From contig MEQQ01000065.1 of assembly GCA_001770285.1 (NCBI GenBank), forward strand, positions 14,369-58,156: a DNA stretch of 43,788 bases, given 5' to 3'. The stretch is from Betaproteobacteria bacterium RBG_16_66_20 (GTDB taxonomy: Bacteria > Pseudomonadota > Gammaproteobacteria > Burkholderiales > SG8-39). Every line of letters starts with the position of its first letter. Position 1 is the first letter of the stretch. Below the pieces are notes generated by a model. The model had not been told where the DNA came from, searched no databases, and saw only the letters and a program-made list of their open reading frames with translations. This document shows, piece after piece, positions 31,269 through 39,187 of the stretch. The translations under genes were made by a program, and so were the position numbers.

Positions 31269-32234
31269 TCAGTCGACGGTCGCGCCGGACTCCCTTGCCA
31301 CCCTGCCCCAGCGCTGAGTTTCCGCCGCGACGTACGCGGCGAACGCTGCCGGCGACGCGCTGGTGACGACTTCAACGCCGCCCTTGGCCAGGCGCTCGGC
31401 GACATCGGGTGATTTCATGGTCTGCAACATCACCGCGTACAGGCGATCCACGATCTCCTTGGAGGTGCCGGCGGGAACGAAGATGCCCTGCCAGGAACCC
31501 GAAGTGCTGTCGGGGTATCCGGACTCCACCATGGTCGGGACCTCCGGCAGTTGCGCGAGCCGCTTCGCGCTGACCACGGCCAATGCTTTCAGGCGCGCGC
31601 CCTTGATATGGCCGAGCACCGAGGATACCGTGGTGAACATCATGTGCGTTTCGCCCGCAATCAGACCGGTTGCGGCGGGACCCGCGCCGCCTTTGTAGGG
31701 GATGTGCACCATATCCAGCCCCTCGGCCTTGCGGATGAGTTCCATCTCCAGGCGGTTCTGGCTGCCGCTTCCGGGCGAGGCGAAATTGAGCCTGCCCGGA
31801 TACGCCTTGGCGACGGCGATCATTTCCTTGATCGTGTTCGCCTGGAACGACGGGTGCGCCACCAGAACGCCCGGCACGTCCACCACCTGGGTGATGGCGA
31901 CGAAATCCTTCACCGGGTTCACGGGGAGCTTCGGAAAGACGCCCGGATTGATCGCCACGGTGCCGACGTTGCCGAGGTAGATCGTGTAGCCGTCCGGCGC
32001 CGAGCGCGCGGCTGCTTCCAATCCCAGGTTGCCCGAGGCGCCGGCGCGGTTCTCGATCACGATCTGCTGGCCGAGCAGATCGCCCAGCCGCGGCTGGAAA
32101 ATGCGGCCGACGAAGTCGGAAGCCCCGCCCGGCGCGAACGGAATGATCATCTTCAAGGGGCGATTCGGATACTGCGCATTGGCGCAGTTGGCAATCAAAA
32201 CCAGTCCGACGAGAAAAAGCCTGAGCGTATTCAT
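31269..32234 (-). CDS. Tripartite tricarboxylate transporter substrate-binding protein (second Bug protein)
   Basis: A 321-residue periplasmic binding protein with a signal peptide (MNTLRLFLVGLVLIANCANA, then QYPNRPLKM). Family motifs: IIPFAPGGASDFVGRIFQ, GASGNLGLEAAARS and KLPVNPVKDFVAITQV. The ATG at 32234 overlaps the preceding oxidoreductase stop as ATGA; upstream open frame is not signal-like. No TctAB genes are in the window. It is the last of a three-gene unit with two Gfo/Idh/MocA proteins. Confidence 0.92.
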   Translation of the reverse strand: MNTLRLFLVGLVLIANCANAQYPNRPLKMIIPFAPGGASDFVGRIFQPRLGDLLGQQIVIENRAGASGNLGLEAAARSAPDGYTIYLGNVGTVAINPGVFPKLPVNPVKDFVAITQVVDVPGVLVAHPSFQANTIKEMIAVAKAYPGRLNFASPGSGSQNRLEMELIRKAEGLDMVHIPYKGGAGPAATGLIAGETHMMFTTVSSVLGHIKGARLKALAVVSAKRLAQLPEVPTMVESGYPDSTSGSWQGIFVPAGTSKEIVDRLYAVMLQTMKSPDVAERLAKGGVEVVTSASPAAFAAYVAAETQRWGRVARESGATVD

Positions 32235-33340
32235 GACATCTCCTCCGCAGTGATCGGCAATGGAACGGCGCGCTTGAGGCGCGCCGAAAGATCGAACGCC
32301 TTGGTCAGCATCAGCCTGTGGTGCGCTTCGGCCGCGGTTGCGTGCTGCGTCGCGAGCCCCATCGATATCCGGTTCAGCCACTGCTCGGTTTCCTCGCGCA
32401 TCGGGCCGCGCAACTCGCCCAGCGCCATGTCGCCCGGCGGATAGCTGCCGAGAAAATCCACCCGCCGCCCCGCGTCGGGCGCATAGCCCTCGCTCTGCGA
32501 CTTGTCGGTCGCGAGCACGATGTCGCGGTGCGTGTCGTCGATCGTGAGCACGCCGTCGGTCCCGGTAATGCCGACTTCCAGGCTGTAGACCGCGCCCGGC
32601 CAGACAATCGGCAGCGCCCAGGAGATGGCGGCGTGATAAAGGCTGCCGTCCTCGAATGTCAACACTCCCGCGGTCGCATCGATCCCCTTGCAGATCGGCC
32701 CCAGCGCCTTGTCCACCGAGCGCGCGTAAACTTCGACCGGGCGCTTCGCCTCCATCATCCACATTACGATGTCGAGCGCGTGCGTGCCCGAAATCACCAT
32801 CGGCGAGATCTTCGACGGGTCATTGGTGCGCTTGTAGTTGTCCAGCGCGACCAGGCGGTTCATGAATGCGCGCGAGGTCACCAGGGTGACGTCGCCGAGC
32901 TGGCCGGTGCGGACCTTTTCCTTGGCCGCCAGCCAGCGGCGGCGGAAGCGCTGTGTATAGCCGACCACCGCATCCACCCCGGATTTTGTTATTGCCGTCA
33001 AGACTTTCTGCGATTCGGAGAGTTCCGTAGCCAGCGGCTTTTCGATCAGCAGGGAAAGTTTGCGTTCCAAGGCGCTCAGGATCGGCGCGACATGCAGGTG
33101 CTCGTCGGTCGAGACGATCGCCGCGGTCACTTCCGGGCGCGCCAGCAATTGCCTGAAATCGGCCGTGACAAAATCGGCTTTCGTTTTTTCCTTCAGCAGC
33201 GAAAGCCTTTCCGGCTTCAGATCGGCGACCCCGATGAAGTCCACCATCGGATGGCGCGCGGCAACCTCGCCGCGAAACAGGCCGACGCGGCCCGCGCCTA
33301 CGATTGCGAGGCCGATGCGCTTTGGATTTTTTCTGGCCAT
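32231..33340 (-). CDS. Gfo/Idh/MocA family oxidoreductase (copy 1)
   Basis: A 369-residue NAD(P)-dependent oxidoreductase: IVGAGRVGLFRG is the dinucleotide loop, LIEKPLATELSES the EKP motif, and GTHALDIVMWMME the substrate-domain His region. The start at 33340 (MARKNPKRIG) gives the right N-terminus; it overlaps the end of the upstream paralogue by 43 bases. Substrates in this family are sugars, inositols or cyclic hydroxy acids. Together with the related upstream gene it looks like an old tandem duplication. Confidence 0.9.
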   Translation of the reverse strand: MARKNPKRIGLAIVGAGRVGLFRGEVAARHPMVDFIGVADLKPERLSLLKEKTKADFVTADFRQLLARPEVTAAIVSTDEHLHVAPILSALERKLSLLIEKPLATELSESQKVLTAITKSGVDAVVGYTQRFRRRWLAAKEKVRTGQLGDVTLVTSRAFMNRLVALDNYKRTNDPSKISPMVISGTHALDIVMWMMEAKRPVEVYARSVDKALGPICKGIDATAGVLTFEDGSLYHAAISWALPIVWPGAVYSLEVGITGTDGVLTIDDTHRDIVLATDKSQSEGYAPDAGRRVDFLGSYPPGDMALGELRGPMREETEQWLNRISMGLATQHATAAEAHHRLMLTKAFDLSARLKRAVPLPITAEEMS

Positions 33341-34377
33341 TTCTTGAACGGAAGCGTCACAGGCGCGTTGCTTTCGGCGGAGAGGTCGGCGGCGATGTAG
33401 ACCTCCATCACCATGCGCGCATGCTCGGGCGTCACCATCACCGGCCGGTCGTACGCCACCGCCTCCAGGAAATGCACTGTTTCGGCCGCCATCGGCCCGG
33501 CGTAGGTGTGCTCCACCGGTTCGCCGGGCATGGTCGACATGGGCAGCTGCATTCCCTTGCCCATGGTGTTGAGCACCACGTCGCGGTGGCTGTCGTCGAC
33601 CAGCAGCGCGCCTTCGGTGCCGACCATCTCGATCCAGGTGGTCGAAAAATTCGGGTACCCGGGCGGCAGCGTCCAGCCGCCGCCGACCACGAACGCGAGG
33701 CCGGAATCCATGGTGACGGTGATCCATTGCGTATCGGCGATCGGGGCGCCGGTGGTTGCCTGCATCACGCCATAATTGATCTGCGAATACACGCGCACCG
33801 GCCGCGCCGGCTCCAGGCACCAGAGCACGAAATCGAGGTCGTGCGTCGACTCCATCGCCGCGGGCGAAAGCTTGATCCGGCCGCTGATCTTCTTGCCCAG
33901 GCTGCGCGTGATGTGGCGGCTGACCAGCGCGCTCACCGGCTTGCCGATGGTGCCGTCGCGGATCGACTTCCTCACGTAGGCGAATTTCGGATTGAAGCGC
34001 TGCGAGTAGCCGATGGTGAATTTGAGGTTCCTGTCCTTTGCCGCCTTCAGCAGCTGATCCGCCTCGGACAGCTCGAGCGCGATCGGCTTTTCGAGGAACA
34101 CATGCTTGCCCGCGGCGAGAAAGTCGCGCGCCATCGGGAAATGGCTGTCTTCAGGCGTCGCGGATATGAAGACGGCCTCGATGTCTTTCCTTTCAAGAAG
34201 CTTCTTGTAATCCGCAACGGAGGTTGAAGCTCCGGTCTTGCGTGCGATTTCTTCAAGTCTCTCCGCTCGCACCTCCGCGAGGTGCAGGCTTTTCACCAGC
34301 GGATGCGCGGCGCAGGTTTCGGCCCGGATTCCGCCGCACCAGCCCGTGCCGACGATCGCCACGCCGATCTGCTTCAT
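33298..34377 (-). CDS. Gfo/Idh/MocA family oxidoreductase (copy 2)
   Basis: A 359-residue paralogue of the next gene: IVGTGWCGGIRAE dinucleotide loop, FLEKPIALELSEA, TIGYSQRFNPKF and ESTHDLDFVLWCLE. ATG at 34377 is preceded by GGAGGAA at about 11 bases. It is the first gene of the unit and is divergent from the amidohydrolase gene with only 42 bases between the start codons, so the two promoters must overlap. The pairing of an amidohydrolase with Gfo/Idh/MocA and Bug genes suggests degradation of a cyclic acid. Confidence 0.9.
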   Translation of the reverse strand: MKQIGVAIVGTGWCGGIRAETCAAHPLVKSLHLAEVRAERLEEIARKTGASTSVADYKKLLERKDIEAVFISATPEDSHFPMARDFLAAGKHVFLEKPIALELSEADQLLKAAKDRNLKFTIGYSQRFNPKFAYVRKSIRDGTIGKPVSALVSRHITRSLGKKISGRIKLSPAAMESTHDLDFVLWCLEPARPVRVYSQINYGVMQATTGAPIADTQWITVTMDSGLAFVVGGGWTLPPGYPNFSTTWIEMVGTEGALLVDDSHRDVVLNTMGKGMQLPMSTMPGEPVEHTYAGPMAAETVHFLEAVAYDRPVMVTPEHARMVMEVYIAADLSAESNAPVTLPFKKWPEKIQSASASQS

Positions 34378-34419
34378 AATGTCCGCGTTCCTCCCGACGA
34401 CAATAATACGCGAGCCCGC

Positions 34420-35400
34420 ATGCGAACGATAGACATCCACGCTCACTGGTATCCCGAGGAATGGCTCAAGCTGTTCGAGAAAGACGGCCCGAAGGAAGGC
34501 GCGAAGCTGGAGCGCAGCGCGAAGGGCTACACCATCCGCACCGAGCGGATCACCAACTCCTTCAGCGACGAGTTCGTCAGCCTGGAGCTGCGCCTGCAAG
34601 GCATGCGCCGGCAGGGCATGGACCTGCAGGCGCTGTCGCTCACGGCGCCGATGGTCAACTGGGCTTCGCCGGGACTGGGCCTGGCGCTGTCGCAGGCATA
34701 TAACGATGCGGCCAGCGCGGCGCAGCTGCGCCATCCGGAGAAATTCGTGGGTCTCGCCATGCTACCCATGCAGGCGCCCGAGCTCGCGCTGAAGGAACTG
34801 GAGCGCTGCGCAAAATTGCCCGGCATGCACGGTCTTTACGTAGCGACCAATATAAACGGCGCCGATCTGGATGAAAAGCGCTTCTGGGACGTCTACGCCA
34901 GAGCCGAAGAACTCGGCTGGACGATGTACCTGCATCCGGTCGACACCATCGGCCGCGAGCGCACCACGCGCTATTACCTCAGGAATCTGCTGGGCAACCC
35001 CTACGATACCGGCGTCGCGGCCGCGAGCCTGATTTTCGGCGGCGTGATGGATGCGTTTCCGAAACTGGAAGTCAACCTGCCGCACGCGGGCGGGACGTTT
35101 CCCTGGCTGATCGGACGCCTCGATCACGGCACCAGGGTGCGCCCGGAACTGAAGCACATGCGGCATCTGCCGAGCGAATACCTGCGCCGCTTCAGCTACG
35201 ACACCATCGGGCATGACGACCGCATCAACGCCAATCTCGTGCGCCTGGTCGGCGCCGACCGGGTGCTGCTCGGCAGCGACTACTGCTTCGACATGGGTCT
35301 CGCGGACCCCCTCGCTACCGTAGCGCGCATCGAAGGATTGACCGGGGCCGAGCGGGACATGATCAAGGGCGGAACCGCCGCCCGGCTCTTGCGTCTCTAG
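34420..35400 (+). CDS. Amidohydrolase family protein (ACMSD-like, second copy)
   Basis: A 326-residue amidohydrolase-2 protein with the full metal site: DIHAHWY at residues 5-11, YLHPVDT, PHAGGTF and GSDYCFDMG. ATG at 34420 is chosen because it places DIHAH at the N-terminus as in the family; the frame is open upstream only by chance. It ends cleanly at AARLLRL. Members decarboxylate or hydrolyse muconate- or benzoate-type acids. A decayed copy of its C-terminal part lies 660 bases downstream. Confidence 0.9.
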   Translation: MRTIDIHAHWYPEEWLKLFEKDGPKEGAKLERSAKGYTIRTERITNSFSDEFVSLELRLQGMRRQGMDLQALSLTAPMVNWASPGLGLALSQAYNDAASAAQLRHPEKFVGLAMLPMQAPELALKELERCAKLPGMHGLYVATNINGADLDEKRFWDVYARAEELGWTMYLHPVDTIGRERTTRYYLRNLLGNPYDTGVAAASLIFGGVMDAFPKLEVNLPHAGGTFPWLIGRLDHGTRVRPELKHMRHLPSEYLRRFSYDTIGHDDRINANLVRLVGADRVLLGSDYCFDMGLADPLATVARIEGLTGAERDMIKGGTAARLLRL

Positions 35401-35423
35401 CAGTTTGTTGAAATTTGCCCGTC

Positions 35424-35443
35424 GCTCCCGCGAAAGCGGGAGC
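35424..35443. repeat. Hairpin repeat GCTCCCGC-GAAA-GCGGGAGC
   Basis: A perfect 8-base-pair stem with a GAAA loop begins 24 bases after the amidohydrolase stop. A damaged partial copy (CGCGAAAGCGGGAATCC) follows at about 35456-35473. This CGAAAGCGGGA family is a common intergenic repeat in betaproteobacteria. The inverse copy at 36327-36346 closes the same island. Confidence 0.7.
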
Positions 35444-35512
35444 CCAGGAATTTCGTCGCGAAAGCGGGAATCCACATGGGTACCCGTCCCCCAAGTCCGC
35501 TCCAACGGTTGT

Positions 35513-35755
35513 TTAGAGTTTCTTTCCTTTGGCCGCTTGGCCTCGGAGCAGAAACGTCTTCGGATAGGGTCCTTCGCCGCAGATCTTGAAGGAACCGAAG
35601 TCCTTGTACCAAGGTCCATCCGGCGCCTCGGGTTCAGACTCCCTCCACGCCTTCAATTGGTAGAGGTCTTCAGCGGTGATCTTGCGCTCGCGCAGCCTCT
35701 CGAACAGGTGCTCGCGAAGCACCGGAGGAAGCCCGCTCCACTGTACCTTCGGCAT
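35513..35755 (-). CDS. Small protein partner of a ribbon-helix-helix protein (toxin-like position)
   Basis: An 80-residue protein I do not assign to a named family. It is basic at both ends and has a distinctive block EAPDGPWYKDFGSFKICGEG followed by YPKTFLLRGQAA, with a helical first half (REHLFERLRERKITAEDLYQLKAW). The start ATG at 35755 abuts the upstream gene's stop, so the two are co-translated. Order (regulator first, partner second) and size are those of a toxin-antitoxin pair, but no toxin catalytic signature is seen, so this is only a position-based suggestion. Confidence 0.6.
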   Translation of the reverse strand: MPKVQWSGLPPVLREHLFERLRERKITAEDLYQLKAWRESEPEAPDGPWYKDFGSFKICGEGPYPKTFLLRGQAAKGKKL

Positions 35756-36012
35756 TACTCACCGAAGGTCATACGGGCGAGCTCTTCCTTGAGACGTTGC
35801 TGCTCCTCCGGGTCGCGGGAGCGCGAGAGGCGGTCGGCGAATTCGAAGAACCGCTTTTTTTCCTGCTCCCGGGCATCGAGCCCGGACTCGATGAGATCGG
35901 CGATAACGCGGCTGGTGCTCGTCTTGCTCGTTTGCGCCAGCGACTTCACCCGTCGCGCGACGCGCGCAGGAAGGCTTACGCTTTGACGGACGGGGCGCTC
36001 GGCGATCGGCAT
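35755..36012 (-). CDS. Ribbon-helix-helix (CopG-like) DNA-binding protein
   Basis: An 85-residue protein: RQSVSLPARVARRVKSLAQTSKTSTSRVIADLIESGL is the ribbon-helix-helix unit, cut here as QSVSLPARVARRVKSLAQT and STSRVIADLIESGL, followed by a charged helix (EQEKKRFFEFADRL). The ATG at 36012 is chosen over a GTG at 36030 because three tandem operator-like repeats occupy 36020-36049. Such proteins repress their own operon; in toxin-antitoxin pairs they also bind the partner. Last base shared with the next gene's start. Confidence 0.75.
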   Translation of the reverse strand: MPIAERPVRQSVSLPARVARRVKSLAQTSKTSTSRVIADLIESGLDAREQEKKRFFEFADRLSRSRDPEEQQRLKEELARMTFGE

Positions 36013-36019
36013 TGCGTCA

Positions 36020-36049
36020 GGATACACCACTTTGCACCACGATGCACCA
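36020..36049 (-). promoter_or_regulatory. Three tandem 10-bp repeats (TGGTGCATCG-like), RHH operator
   Basis: On the minus strand TGGTGCATCG, TGGTGCAAAG and TGGTGTATCC follow each other without a gap, ending 8 bases before the start codon of the ribbon-helix-helix gene. A 10-base period puts each copy on the same helix face, the usual layout of operators for this class of repressor. Confidence 0.6.
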
Positions 36050-36061
36050 GACCGTCATGAA

Positions 36062-36186
36062 CCGCGCTTTAGCGACGACACGATCAGACATGACGACCGT
36101 ATCAACCAGAACCTGGTGCACATGGTCGGCGCGACCGCGTGCTGCGGGGGAGCGACTCCCGCTTCAAGATGGCCCTCACCAGCCTA
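36062..36186 (+). pseudogene. Decayed fragment of an ACMSD-like amidohydrolase
   Basis: From 36065 the plus strand reads RFSDDTIRHDDRINQNLVHM then VGA, closely matching the intact protein's RFSYDTIGHDDRINANLVRL (codons around 35190-35250). After a one-base frameshift at about 36132 it continues DRVLRGSDSRFKMALTSL, matching DRVLLGSDYCFDMGLADP. The gene has no start, no N-terminal metal motifs and a stop soon after. It is the remains of a duplicate whose other parts are lost. The rest of the 350-base gap 36013-36361 holds the operator repeats, this fragment and a hairpin. Confidence 0.75.
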
Positions 36187-36326
36187 GGCAACTGTCCGAG
36201 AAATTGAGGCAACGCCAGTACCGACCTGTCTTGTTCAGGGATCCTCGGACCATCGGATGTACAACCGCTTCACTGGCGTCCGCTCGAAATTAAGCGAGAA
36301 TCGACACTCGAAGCGATCGATGCCGA

Positions 36327-36346
36327 GTCCCCGCTTTCGCGGGGAC
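36327..36346. repeat. Hairpin repeat GTCCCCGC-TTTC-GCGGGGAC
   Basis: A perfect 8-base-pair stem whose loop (TTTC) is the complement of the GAAA loop at 35424-35443, so it is the same repeat type in the opposite orientation. It lies 16 bases from the stop of the monooxygenase gene and bounds the island that starts at 35424. Confidence 0.7.
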
Positions 36347-36361
36347 GACATCCAATCTTTC

Positions 36362-37585
36362 CTAAAGCGTCGGGTTGGCGATCTCGCCGCCCAGCGCCGC
36401 CAGCCCCCAGGTCGAGAACTGCGCGTCGGTGCTGAAACTGAAGTGCCCGGCGAGCGCATGCGCGTCGCGGAAAATGCGCTGGATCGGGTAGCCGTCGTAG
36501 ATCCCGTTCGCGCCCGCCATCGCGTGCAGCATGTCGACCGCCTCGGTGCACAGGCTGACCGCGTAGGCGAGGTTGCGCTTGAAGCGCAGCTTCCTCTCCG
36601 GATCGGCGATGACGTTGCGCGCGGCGAGCTCCTGCCCTTCCATGCAATCGTTGCGCAGAACCTGCCGCGCCGCGTCGATTCTCGCCCCCGCGGCGCCGAT
36701 CCGCAGCTGCACCGCCTGGAAATCGCGCATCTTGAGGCCCGTGTAGCTGGTACTGCGCGACTTTACCGCCTCGATGCTGAGCTCGAGCGCGGCCTGCGCG
36801 TTGCCGACCGCGACGCCGCCGATGCCATGGCTGCCGAGCGTGGACAGAGGAACGCGGTAGACCGGATGGGGATTGCCGCGCGCGCCCGGGAAACGGTCGC
36901 CGCCGCGCGCCTCGTACATGCATAGCGCGCGGTGCGCCGGCACGAACACATCCTTCGCCACCACGGTCATGCTCCCGGTGCTTCGCATGCCGAGTACCTG
37001 CCAGTCGTCCACCACTTCGTACTCGGACTTGTGCAGCAGGCACATGCGGTGGTCGATAACCTTGTCGCCGCCACGCCCTTCTCCTTCACGCACGGTCACC
37101 GCGAGCATGTTCCAGTCGGAGATGTTGACCGCGCTCGAGAAATTCCAGCGCCCGCTGACGACGAATCCGCCGTCCGCGGCACGCCCCTGGCCTTGCGGAT
37201 AGGCAATGCCCGAGGCGATCAGCGCGTCCGGGTTGCGTCCCCACACCTCGTCCTGGGCCCGCTCGTCGTACAAGGCCAGCATCCAGTGGTGGATGATGAG
37301 ATTGCCCGCGTTCCAGCCGGTAGAAGCGCAACCGCGCGCGAGCTCGCAGGGAATATCCACGTAAGCGACGAACTCGAATTCCATTCCGCCCCAGCGTTTC
37401 GGCTGCAGGATGCGAAGCAGGCCGCTGCGGTGCAGATCGGCCAGCGTCTCGGGCAGCGTGATGCGTTCCGATTCGCTGCGCGCCGCGCGCTCGCGCAATA
37501 CCGGCACCAGCGCGCGCGCGCTTGCGAGCGCGTCCTCGTAGGTGACGCCGGCGAAGCTGGGCAGGACCTTGCCCGGCGCATTCAC
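36362..37585 (-). CDS. Flavin-dependent monooxygenase, oxygenase subunit (acyl-CoA dehydrogenase fold)
   Basis: A 407-residue protein of the HsaA/HpaH(C2)/DszC type: FAGVTYEDALASARALVPVL at the start, GWNAGNLIIHHWML, GRWNFSSAVNISDW (FMN pocket), DDWQVLGMRSTGSMTVV, and a long C-terminal helix bundle. Such enzymes hydroxylate phenols or related rings with reduced flavin delivered by a separate reductase, which is not in the window. Start is GTG at 37585, overlapping the upstream VOC stop as GTGA. With that VOC gene it suggests hydroxylation followed by ring cleavage. Confidence 0.87.
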   Translation of the reverse strand: MNAPGKVLPSFAGVTYEDALASARALVPVLRERAARSESERITLPETLADLHRSGLLRILQPKRWGGMEFEFVAYVDIPCELARGCASTGWNAGNLIIHHWMLALYDERAQDEVWGRNPDALIASGIAYPQGQGRAADGGFVVSGRWNFSSAVNISDWNMLAVTVREGEGRGGDKVIDHRMCLLHKSEYEVVDDWQVLGMRSTGSMTVVAKDVFVPAHRALCMYEARGGDRFPGARGNPHPVYRVPLSTLGSHGIGGVAVGNAQAALELSIEAVKSRSTSYTGLKMRDFQAVQLRIGAAGARIDAARQVLRNDCMEGQELAARNVIADPERKLRFKRNLAYAVSLCTEAVDMLHAMAGANGIYDGYPIQRIFRDAHALAGHFSFSTDAQFSTWGLAALGGEIANPTL

Positions 37586-38055
37586 CGGGAATTTCCGGCC
37601 ACGCGCGGCATTTTCGAGTAGTCCTCGCCGCCCCAGTCGGCTGTCGCCTTGACGCCGAAGAAGTTGAGCTCGATGGTGATGCCGTTCGGGTCCCTGATGA
37701 AGAGCTGGAACAGCTCCGACTCCGGCAGGCTGCGCGGCCGGTAGGTCATGCCGAGCTTCTTGAAGCGTTCGATGAATTCCTCCGGCTCGCTGGCGAGGAA
37801 TGCGATGTGGTCCACGACGCCGGAATTGTCGGTGGCCGCGTTTTTCGGCGTACCGAGGTAATAAAGGTCCTGGTTTTCGATCCCGGCCGGCCCCATGTGC
37901 ACCTGGATCTTGCCGTTGATGCCGAGCCAGTAGCCCGGGAAGGGGAAATCGGGGCGCGGCATGAGCTCGAAGCCGAGCACATCGACGTAGAAGTCCTTGG
38001 TGCGCTCGAGATCGTTGGCGCGCACGAAGTAGTGGTTCAGTTCGGTCAGCGGCAT
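37582..38055 (-). CDS. VOC family protein, extradiol-dioxygenase/glyoxalase type
   Basis: A 157-residue single VOC unit pair. The three metal ligands of the fold are present: His in LNHYFVRAND (about residue 8), His in VVDHIAFLAS (about 88) and Glu in GITIELNFFG (about 136). ATG at 38055 begins MPLTELNH; an AAGGAGAA site is just upstream. It heads the two-gene unit with the flavin monooxygenase and may cleave the hydroxylated ring. Single-unit VOC proteins can also be isomerases or resistance proteins, so the reaction is inferred from context. Confidence 0.83.
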   Translation of the reverse strand: MPLTELNHYFVRANDLERTKDFYVDVLGFELMPRPDFPFPGYWLGINGKIQVHMGPAGIENQDLYYLGTPKNAATDNSGVVDHIAFLASEPEEFIERFKKLGMTYRPRSLPESELFQLFIRDPNGITIELNFFGVKATADWGGEDYSKMPRVAGNSR

Positions 38056-38098
38056 GGTTTTCTCCTTGCCCTATGGTACCGAAACGGCCGCCTGCCCG

Positions 38099-38413
38099 TT
38101 ACTTGAGGCCATCCTCGAGCAGTTCCGCCACCAGCTGATTGAGGGGCAATTGCCGCTCCTGCGCGCGCGCCCGGATTCTGTTCACCAGTTCCCGGTCGAG
38201 CTTTACCGCGAAGGGCACCAGGCCCCGCGCCCGGTCGGCCGCGCGCTGCTCGCGCCGGTTCGGGATCGCGGATCCCTTGCCGTAGCGCGCGGGCGCCTGC
38301 GCCTTACGCAACTGGTCGGTGATGCTCGCGGCCGTGAGCCTTTCGAGGTCGGTTTTCTTCCAGCTCAAGAACGTCGCTCCATCGCAAGTCGTGAAGATAA
38401 TGCAATTATGCAA
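38099..38413 (-). CDS. Small protein with ribbon-helix-helix-like C-terminus
   Basis: A 104-residue basic protein. The last 40 residues (VPFAVKLDRELVNRIRARAQ, then LPLNQLVAELLEDGL) have the beta-helix-helix look of CopG/Arc-type DNA-binding proteins; the first half (WKKTDLERLTAASITDQLRK) has no clear match. It begins 6 bases after the hydrolase gene stop, so it may be co-transcribed. A transcription factor or an antitoxin without partner are the likely options. The start codon is uncertain, since no ribosome binding site is evident. Confidence 0.6.
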   Translation of the reverse strand: MHNCIIFTTCDGATFLSWKKTDLERLTAASITDQLRKAQAPARYGKGSAIPNRREQRAADRARGLVPFAVKLDRELVNRIRARAQERQLPLNQLVAELLEDGLK

Positions 38414-38419
38414 TATGCC

Positions 38420-39094
38420 TCAATCCAGATGTCGCGAGAACCACGCAGCGGCAAGGCGCCCCACTTCGTCCAGCGCGCCGCGCTCCTCGAACAGGTGCGT
38501 TGCGCCCTGGACAATCGCGAGTTCCTTGACGCAGCCAAGCGCCGCATGGGCGCCCTGGTTCGGCTCGATGACGCCGTGGTCGTGGCCGCCGACGATCAGC
38601 AGCGTGGGCGCCCTCACCCTGCGCAGCACCGCGTCTCCCGCGAGGTCTGGGCGCCCGCCGCGCGAGACGACGGCGGCGACCGCCTGCGGCATTTCCGCGG
38701 CGACCTGGAGCGCCGCGGCCGCGCCGGTGCTGGCACCGAACAGGCCGACCGGCAGCTTCGCCGTGCGCTCGTTTTCCTGCAGGAACCGCACCGCGTCCGA
38801 GAGCCGCTGCGTGAGCAGCGCGATATCGAACCGCCTCTCGCAGTTTGCGTCCTCCTCGGGGGTCAGCAGGTCGATGAGCAGCGTGCCGAGGCCCGCGGCG
38901 CGCAGGCGCTGCGCCACGAAATTATTGCGCGGCGAGTGCCGGCTCGAGCCGCTGCCATGCGCGAACAGCACCACGCCGATGCACTCCGCCGGCAGCTCCA
39001 GCGCGCCTTCGAGCGCTACCTCGCCGGAGGCTACCGTGACCAGCGGTGGCGTACCCGCCGGCCCGGCGGAATCCTTCTTGCGCGTACGTTCCAT
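38420..39094 (-). CDS. Alpha/beta hydrolase, dienelactone hydrolase family
   Basis: A 224-residue hydrolase. The catalytic triad is visible: Ser in LFGASTGAAAAL (GxSxG), Asp in GGHDHGVIEPN and His in GATHLFEE. The oxyanion segment is FAHGSGSS. Start ATG at 39094 (MERTRKKD). It is divergent from the phosphoribosyltransferase gene across a 93-base gap with an FNR-type palindrome. Hydrolase and phosphoribosyltransferase domains of these types are fused in one protein in some actinobacteria (Rv0571c), so the two probably act together. Confidence 0.87.
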   Translation of the reverse strand: MERTRKKDSAGPAGTPPLVTVASGEVALEGALELPAECIGVVLFAHGSGSSRHSPRNNFVAQRLRAAGLGTLLIDLLTPEEDANCERRFDIALLTQRLSDAVRFLQENERTAKLPVGLFGASTGAAAALQVAAEMPQAVAAVVSRGGRPDLAGDAVLRRVRAPTLLIVGGHDHGVIEPNQGAHAALGCVKELAIVQGATHLFEERGALDEVGRLAAAWFSRHLD

Positions 39095-39140
39095 CCATGC
39101 ATCCTTGCCCGAAAGCTTGGACCATCCGGCAGACGACCGC

Positions 39141-39154
39141 TTGACGGAGGTCAA
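39141..39154. promoter_or_regulatory. FNR/CRP-type box TTGAC-N4-GTCAA
   Basis: TTGACGGAGGTCAA is a perfect palindrome (extending to CTTGAC/GTCAAG) in the divergent gap of the hydrolase and phosphoribosyltransferase genes. Its centre (39147.5) is about 40 bases before the phosphoribosyltransferase ATG. With TATATA (39174-39179) or TATAAG (39176-39181) as -10, the transcript would begin at or just before the ATG, so the spacing fits a class II activator promoter and a leaderless message. FNR consensus is TTGAT-N4-ATCAA. Confidence 0.6.
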
Positions 39155-39187
39155 GACGGCCGGGAACCGCGCGTATATAAGTTTTCC

